Assembly (NCBI GenBank): GCA_002633005.1
Contig: NMRA01000022.1
Coordinates: 1,565,036 to 1,629,035, forward strand
DNA from: Phoronis australis
Lineage: Eukaryota > Phoronida > Phoronidae
Direction: 5' to 3'
DNA: 64,000 nt
The translations under genes and the position numbers were made by a program. Positions 39,801-48,800 of the stretch are shown here, in pieces; position 1 is the first letter of the stretch, and every line of letters begins with the position of its first letter. A model generated the notes under the pieces. That model did not search any database. It had not been told where the DNA came from and saw only the letters and a list, made by a program, of their open reading frames with translations.

Positions 39801-42800
39801 ATATTTAACAGGACTGACCAGTCTTAGTAATTACACAGCATATATTCTGTCTTGGTATTAAGGGCCCTGAGTGCATACAAGTTTTACTTTGGATAGCAAC
39901 CATGATGTTGCATTATTGCACTTCATGTTGACATTGTTGAATGACATCTTAAAACATTCTAACTTATCCAGTCCATAAGTTTTAAACAAACAGCCCTAGT
40001 ATACCAATGGAAATTATTATTTGACTAGTTCATCCAATGGTTTCAACTTCTGATGAATAATCGACCTTGTGCATGTAATTAAACCCTGTGAAAAGCAAAC
40101 ATTAATTACAAATTGGTCCTTAGAAGTCTCCAACACAACAATTAATGGAACATTTAAGTTTTCAATTTCTAGACACAAGGAACAAAATATTTGGAAAAAA
40201 GTGCTTCTGTGCTCACTTTTCAACAAACTTGTTTAGATTTTGCCTCCAGCAAATTCCAAATGTGACATAAGATAAACATACTTCTCAACTACTCAAAAAA
40301 ATTCGCAGATATCAGGATTTTCATGACTGTACAACAAAAAAATCTTTCCCCTCATTCTGATAGAGTACAAAATTTTCAAGGCAAACTAACACATAACAGC
40401 AAGCATCCATCTCATACCTCCTTAAAGCACTCATTTTGAACACTAATCAAAATAGGAATAATTGTGAACAGGCAGCAAACAGTAAACTAAGAAATCCATT
40501 TATGTCCAATATGTCTTAAGCTTTACCTTATCTTCTATCTTGTCAACATTGACTGAATTTGACGGAGCTGACGTAGTGGGAGTGGGAGGAGCTAATGATG
40601 GTGTGGACACGCTGGGCGTTTTGGGTTCTTCCTTGGCTGGTAAGTCCACAGACTTACTATCAGACTTGGAGTCATGCGGTTTACTGGAAGAAGAGGAGAC
40701 ATTCTATTTACGGGATGTAGGCTGAAGTTCTGATGGACTTATTTACTATCAAATGCTCAGTGCAACCAGTACGGACACATCACAACAATTAGCCTGGCAA
40801 ACTATAACAAGTGCAAAGCAAACATGGCGGAAGTCTACTGCAGGCATAATACAACAACAGATGTTTTCAAGTATTCATGACGATATTTCACTAAATGTTA
40901 CTGCATGGAGCCAAACAATCACAAAAGGTCCCACTGTGCATGTTACAGTATATCCATGATTCCATGTCCACTCATAGATTGCTACTTCATTCACATCAAC
41001 AGAGCTTCATACAGAAGTTAGACAAATCAAACACCTAGGCATCATGCCTGCCAGTATATTGTGTTACACTGCTGTGACTTGATAAGGTGCCTTGGTAAGC
41101 TATTACATAGCACAACCAATGATGAGAAAAAATGACTTATAGTGATTTAGCACTTTATGTTTCTTTGGTGGCCACTGGTGGTCTGGTGATGTTATTAAGA
41201 ATACGCGAGTACTTCGGAAAAGTCACATTACTGTAAGTCACATTACAGTTCAGCCATATTACTGTTCTGCCACATTACTGTAAGTCACATTACTGTAAGT
41301 CACATTACTGTAAGTCACATTAGTATAAGTCACATTACTGTAAGTCACATTACTGTAAGTCACATTACTGTAAGTCACATTACTGTAAGTCACATTACTG
41401 TAAGTCACATTACTGTAAGTCACATTACTGTAAGTCACATTACTGTAAGTCACATTACTGTAAGTCACATTACTGTAAGTCACATTACTCTTAAGTCACA
41501 TTTACTGCCATCTACATAATATTATGTTCCGCATATTTTACTGTTAGCTTAACTCAGATTATATACTAGAAAAAGAAAATGTACTTTGCAAAACGTTATG
41601 GAGGTGAAATTATTTCACTTTGAGCTAATTGTAAAATTTCGACGTATATTCCAAGGTGAATATTCAGCTGATGTGGGGTCTTACTACAGCAATGGTTTTA
41701 TATCCCGCAAACTTGTAAATTGTTGATTTGCAATATAAGTCTCCCCTGCTCATAGAAAAACCATCTTTCTGCTTTCATTGGCAATGAATATTTGTGGGAC
41801 AAGGTGGAGGGCGATCATAATGTTTACATTTTCCCGTGCCTTGACTGGCTGGAGCTGATAGTTTGATGGACATGATAGAACTGTCTGTTCTGGTGCTTTA
41901 ACCACTAAATCACTGTGAACCTGTAATGATGCTTACAACAGACTGATCAATCACATAAAGGTTCACTCAGTAGGAACCTTCAAGACTCTGATGTAAACAT
42001 GTTGTGAGGAATAGTCTAGAGAAGGCAGGTCCCATACAAGGTGGTGGTAAATATGTCCTATCTCTGTGTAACAACACTGCTAATTCCATACCACTTCGTC
42101 AGGATGACCGGCAGCTGGTGCTTAGCGATCACTTTGAATTTCAACACAAACACTTCTAACATTCGCATCAGCAGTTGTCTCCCCTGCAACATGAAGCACC
42201 CTTGTCATATCAAGACTTCAGAGAATTTTAAAGGAATGAAAAAGATAAAACATTTGCAATGCGTGAACAATATTTTACTGATAACACATTTGTTTAGTAA
42301 TTCTCACAAGTTATCACATACAGTGGTTTCTAACATTATTCTTGAAATTTCAATAATCCTGTTTCATGGAGAAACCAACAATTAAGCCCTCATGATATGA
42401 ACATTGGGTGTATCAAGATATAACAATCATTTGTCACAGAATGACCAAAATGTCCCCCACCCAAATGGAAGAATGCATGGATATTAAAAAAGACGTCAAA
42501 GTCTCCAATATTAACTTCCTTTTCATGATATCACGCCAACACTTTCTGTGGAAAAATAATTTCTCGCTGGGACCTTGAAAATGAGGTCAAGGTCACCAAA
42601 ATCGACTGGTGTCTGGAAATGCCCCAACTACACTTAAAGATTAACAAATGAGATATCGCATCAACATCGTGTGACGTATGTACATTGAGTCACGAATACT
42701 GTATCTCTTGCTTCGCGATACCATGCAGCAGGGGACAATCAGAGATAGTGTACAAAATATAATAACAACTGCACTCAATCACCATCTCACGTTGGTGATA

Positions 42801-45800
42801 TAAATAACTATCTTGAGTACTTGGACTGGGCCACGAGTAGTAATCTATTAAGTTAGTGTGAAAGCCATCACTTACGTTTCCATTGTCTTGCTCACTGCGT
42901 TGACTAATACACTCGACCAAGTTGAGCAGCAGTTTACACGACATGGTCTGTATACTACTGGGTAAGGAGTCGTCGTGCACATTCTTAGAGAAGACGTTAA
43001 CAGCTAGCGACAGATCATTGAGCGGGAGGGTGGTGCGTACATGGTGTACAAGATCAGCCAGGGTACTGTATGCTAATGGTCTGCAAAATGCCAGTTAAGA
43101 ACAAAATTGTTGATTTATCAAATCCAAAGTTTGAATTACACTGCTCAGTCCACTATGTGACTTCAGTGAACTACAAAAATAACCCAACCCCAACGTATTT
43201 AAAACAGATGAAGAAAATTGTTAAGCGCTAACGATCAACTTGGGCAAAATTAAGAAAAGGAAATCTGAAAATAAATGGAGGCAAATAAGAAGGGATGTAG
43301 ACACCTCTACCAATTCTTGTGCAGCTGGACATCATCAATGATACTTACCTAAGTGATTCGTATGTAGTCCATCCGGAACCAATTAATGTATTCTCATCAA
43401 ACAGTCTCTCAATATGAGGGGCAAACCCTATACAAATTGTAAAGAAATGTTTAAGATGGCAAACATCTCTCGACTAGTTAGACACAGATATATTTTTAAC
43501 CAATGTCTATTAGTCTCACTAGGTTAAAGAATTTAGGGGATTTCATCGAGGGCACTGAAGACAATTTTCAAATGTATTGGGGAGGGGAGGGCAGTTGTCA
43601 ACCCTTAAACATCTGATGACAATCCAGACAACTTAATAGTGACCTGACTCGTGATTTGCACTTGGAGAGATTTGCCTTCAGCGTGATCACACGGCAAATG
43701 TCTCAAGAATCTCCGACTTATTAAAAGAATTGGTGATCAATGTATTTATTTGATGCAATTTGAGGTGCACCTTCGATCTTTTATTTTTCTATAATGGTTG
43801 ATGTGTCGTACTCACAACAAAAAGTAAGTTGCAGTTGACTCATGCTTTCAATGCTGGTGCATGCAAGTGACAAGTGTTGTATTGTTTAAATGTCACTAAG
43901 TTATTTCTAATGTCACCAGATGTTTACAAGCAGACAAAAATCATACAATCCATCTGAAAAATGTCAGCAGTGCCGAAAACAAAATCCCAGAATTACATGA
44001 AAATAATATTTAAGGTAATCATGTCGCTACTGGTACACAATCCTGCACATCATGTCACTGCCACTGCGTCATGACTTATCTGAAAATTTTAAAACTTAAT
44101 GGAAATGTAAGCTCTCATTTTCATAAGTTTGAGGGAAACTAGCTTCATCATTGGTTGAAATGACCAGTCTATACTGAGACACATTAAATGACTATCTAAG
44201 CACCAAATGATGCAAGAAACTGATAGTTGGAAAAACGGCTGCTTCACTTTAGGACTGTTTCATGCATTACGAATGAGGGTCAAAGGAACAGCTGGCTCAT
44301 AAGCAATGAAATGTACTAGAGCTATAAGTAAAAATGGCCGAGTCTATAATTAAATTAAACTGTCCAGCAAATGATAAAGAAATGCTTACTGTTTCTTAGC
44401 TCTGTTGGGAAAATATGTCTCGCAGCAATTAAGAGTTCTTTTCTCAAGTGTGCCACTTCCTGGGGACACAGCGACAACAGTCCCAGCATGCCTTTCACCA
44501 ACTGCTGCGAGTGCTGATTGACTTGCTCCTGGTAAGAGGAAGAGGAATTAAGACCATAATTTTCATCGTTTAGTATAAAGTAGGAAAATAAATGCAAAAT
44601 AAACTGCAATATCCACGGATAGAACAGATTTTGGCTTTATTTGAAGCCATCTGGACAGGATACTTTCTTTGAATTCAATGACAGTTTAGTACATAGTATA
44701 TTGTATGAGCCGTCATTAATTTTGATTTGCACCAGGAAGTTATGGAAGTCCAGTTCAATTGACTTACAGTAAATTAGCTAATGACTATAAAAATAAGTCT
44801 ATTTTTGAGACAACCGACACCGAAATCACAATGAAAAGCAATCGATCAAAAATTTAGACAACCTAATTACAGAATACAGTAAAGTTCAGAAAGCACGCCA
44901 CTCACCTGATAAATTTTAATGATATACGCCAAGAATGATAGCGTTTTGATCTGGGTAGCGATAAAGTCCACAAAAACTTCTTTGTTGAAGGATGGGCTTT
45001 GTCTGCAAAATAAAAATCACACCTGCGGTGTCATCAAAACTTCAGGAAAGTACAAAAAATCTCGTCAAAAACCGCCACAAAAGGGAAATTGTTGAAACTG
45101 GAATTAAGCAGCTATCAATGAATCTGAAACACAATACAACTGCAAGTCTACATACTGCAAAGATTTCCGATTCCTACATTTTAAGTTATAACAAAAGTTG
45201 CAATTGCATTTGAGAACACTCTACTTTACAAAGTCTTAACACTAACATTTCCCTCATTGCTTAAAGGATTCTAATAATTAACAAAAAATATACTGAAATT
45301 TCTGCAGGTGAACCCAAGAACTTAGGCAGTGAACAGGACTGGATGAGCATACAGCCAAATTGGTGCTGGATGAACACAGAATGTTACCCACACCATGGGT
45401 GTGTCTGTGAGAAGAAATGCTATCACAGTAATGCCATCTGTTGGAGAAAAAATTAAAGTCTCAGAACACATTACAGTTCTGTGAAAAGTAACTCCATAAC
45501 GCCACATATCAAATTTCAAATAACAATGATTTAAAACACTCAAATGATGTGTAATATGAAATCAATGCAGATGGTATGGTATACATTGTGTTTTGAATAT
45601 GAAAGCAAAGGAAATGATGCATCTTAAATACAGGATTAGGAAGATTTCCAACACAAATAGCATTGATTTCAGCACAAATGAAAAGTCACACTTGCTCTAT
45701 TTAAACATACAATGGAGTAAAAGCAGGATACAACAAACTCAAGTGTATTAAAAATTATTGCTAAAGTTTTGTGTTTTCGTTAAAAAGCATAGATCGTGCA

Positions 45801-48800
45801 TACTTAATGCCAATCTGCTTTACTTTGATAACAAATCAAAAACCCTCTTTGACTATTCTAATAAAATAACGCGTCACATAAAATTGAAAAACACGTTTTC
45901 ATGTAATGTAACAAGAGCAACGCAGAGCGTTGAAATGCGCCCACAATTGCACCGTATATGGTATCCTTCTAGGGTCGTTTATTGGTACCATAAAGTGGCC
46001 AGTTGAGGGCATATATGTAGTATGTTGTACTTTGCAAAATGGAAAGGCATGGTCATTGTCTACTCAATAGGCTAGGGGCAAAATGTTTGGTCGATAGAGG
46101 GGTGGACGCCAAAAAACAGACTCAAAAACAGTAAAAATGGCCACTGGGTGTCGCAAACTAGGTCGAATCCATCCGAAAACGGGAGGATAGCGTCATCGCA
46201 CTAATAGGTGCCTACACACAAAATTTCATGAAAATCCGTTAAGGACTTGTTAAGATACAGACTGAGGTAAACGTAAAAAAATAAAATTGCCACTCGGGGG
46301 CACACTGGTAGGCGGATCCGTCCAAAAGTCGTCATCGTCTGTTGTTAACATCATATAAATACACATATTAAATTTCGTAAAGATCCTGCGAACGGTTTAG
46401 GAGAAACAGCCATAGGCGCAAAAAAAACTGCCACTAGGAGGCGCCACAGTAGTCCAAATCGTCTGAAAATCATTGTCAGCTGTCCTCTTTATAGTAAGCA
46501 CATACATGCCAATTTTCACAATCATCCTTTGAGCGGTTTGGTTGATAGAGAGGTGGACGCAAAAATAGACTCAAAAATAGTAAAAATGGCCACTAGGTGG
46601 CGCAAACTAAGCCGAATCCATCTGAAAACGGGAGGATAGCGTCATCTCACTAATAGGTGCCAACATACCAAATTTCATGAAAATTCGTTCAGGACTTTTG
46701 AAGATACAAAGGTAAGCGTAAAAAACTAAAATTGCCACTAGGGGGCACACCGGTAGTCGGATCCGTCCAAAAGTCGTCATCTTCCGTTGTTAACATCATA
46801 TAAATATACTTACACAATTTCGTAAAGATCCTGCGAACAGTTTAGGAGATACAGCCCTAGGCGCAAAAAAACAAAACTGCCACTAGGAGGCGCCACAGTA
46901 GTCAAAATCGTCGGAAAGTCATCGTCAATCATCCTCTACATAGTAAGCATATACATGCCAATTTTCACAATCATCCTTTGAGCGGTTTGGTTGATAGAGG
47001 GGTGGACGCACAAAAACAGACTCGAAAACACTAAAAATGGCCACTAGGTGGCGCAAACTATGTCGAATCCATCTGAAAACGGGAGGATAGCGTCATCTCA
47101 CTAATAGGTGCCTACATACCAAATTTCATGAAAATCCAATAAGGACTTGTGAAGATACAAAGGTAAGCGTAAAAAAATTAAAATTGCCACTAGGGGGCAC
47201 ACCGGTAGTCGGATCCGTCCAAAAGTCGTCATCTTCCGTTGTTAACATCATATAAATATACTTACACANNNNNNNNNNNNNNNNNNNNNNNNNNNNNNNN
47301 NNNNNNNNNNNNNNNNNNNNNNNNNNNNNNNNNNNNNNNNNNNNNNNNNNNNNNNNNNNNNNNNNNNNNNNNNNNNNNNNNNNNNNNNNNNNNNNNNNNN
47401 NNNNNNNNNNNNNNNNNNNNNNNNNNNNNNNNNNNNNNNNNNNNNNNNNNNNNNNNNNNNNNNNNNNNNNNNNNNNNNNNNNNNNNNNNNNNNNNNNNNN
47501 NNNNNNNNNNNNNNNNNNNNNNNNNNNNNNNNNNNNNNNNNNNNNNNNNNNNNNNNNNNNNNNNNNNNNNNNNNNNNNNNNNNNNNNNNNNNNNNNNNNN
47601 NNNNNNNNNNNNNNNNNNNNNNNNNNNNNNNNNNNNNNNNNNNNNNNNNNNNNNNNNNNNNNNNNNNNNNNNNNNNNNNNNNNNNNNNNNNNNNNNNNNN
47701 NNNNNNNNNNNNNNNNNNNNNNNNNNNNNNNNNNNNNNNNNNNNNNNNNNNNNNNNNNNNNNNNNNNNNNNNNNNNNNNNNNNNNNNNNNNNNNNNNNNN
47801 NNNNNNNNNNNNNNNNNNNNNNNNNNNNNNNNNNNNNNNNNNNNNNNNNNNNNNNNNNNNNNNNNNNNNNNNNNNNNNNNNNNNNNNNNNNNNNNNNNNN
47901 NNCTTACAACAGGGTGGGGGGTGGGGTGGTTTTGATGATCGGGAGGTAGAATTTCTCCCTCAACCGAAAAAATGTCCCTCACAGAAGGCACAGGCACCTT
48001 TTCCCTCAGATGAACGAGGGCCCTGTATATCACCCTGTATAACTTTGAATACAACTATTATCATATATCGCTCCTACTCTGTTACTTTAAGACTAGGCAA
48101 GTAAGAAACAGTAAAATCAGAATGTGGCAAAAGTATTCACACAAAATGAAGATAGGAATTCCTTTATGATGACACATGGGCAGAAATAAAATTCATCGCC
48201 AGTGTAACCTTCCCTCATGACCAAGAATGAAAGTGAATTATCAGGAAGTTAGTAAGGTAAAAAATAAGCCACCCTGTAATTAGAACTTTGGCTGTCGTAA
48301 TTTTGCTGTTAACAGAAAAAGTAGTCATGATGAAAAACAGTGGTTTGTTTGGCGATTACTTTCGTCATAGCGATACAATCAATACCAAATTACAAAATCC
48401 ACACTCTAAAACTAACCGTGATTGGCTGTCCATCGTTATTCTTCTTTTCTGTCATAATTGTCGTGATCGTGTATGTCGACGATAACATCTCCTCCATGTT
48501 AATATCAGAGGGGTCACGAACCTTCTCCTGTGTCCGCGGTTCAAAAATCTTGGACACGTGATTAGGCAGGTCTTTGTAGATGCTTTTGACAAACTGAAGG
48601 AAACTCTGAATCTGACAACGTAGAAAATTGCTCATTATTAGCTAGTTGAAATATGACGGTTATGCAAATTGCATGATGTGAAAATGTTAGAAAGACACAA
48701 AAATCAACACAAAAAATAAGTTTCATAGTAAAAAATTCAAGCACCTTATTCTGCCCTTTGGTTGAGATGGTATATTTTGTTAGGCGATACCCAGACACTT

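Noticed and set aside
41259-41483. Minus-strand ORF of repeated YSNVT residues
   Set aside because: It is produced by the 15-bp minisatellite, lies mid-intron, and has no splice sites joining TRRAP exons 12 and 13.
41221-41510. CRISPR-like regular repeats
   Set aside because: The repeats are contiguous with no spacers, and the DNA is eukaryotic.
42570-42600. Nuclear-receptor-like AGGTCAAGGTCA site
   Set aside because: One occurrence in an intronic repeat-like context with no other support; such strings are common in dispersed repeats.
47239-48054. Long ORFs on both strands across the gap
   Set aside because: They consist almost wholly of unknown residues from N bases.
47903-48060. Missing TRRAP exon 7 right of the gap
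   Set aside because: The translated minus strand (IYRALVHLREKVPVPSVRD) does not resemble the expected LAELPIIVVLM segment.
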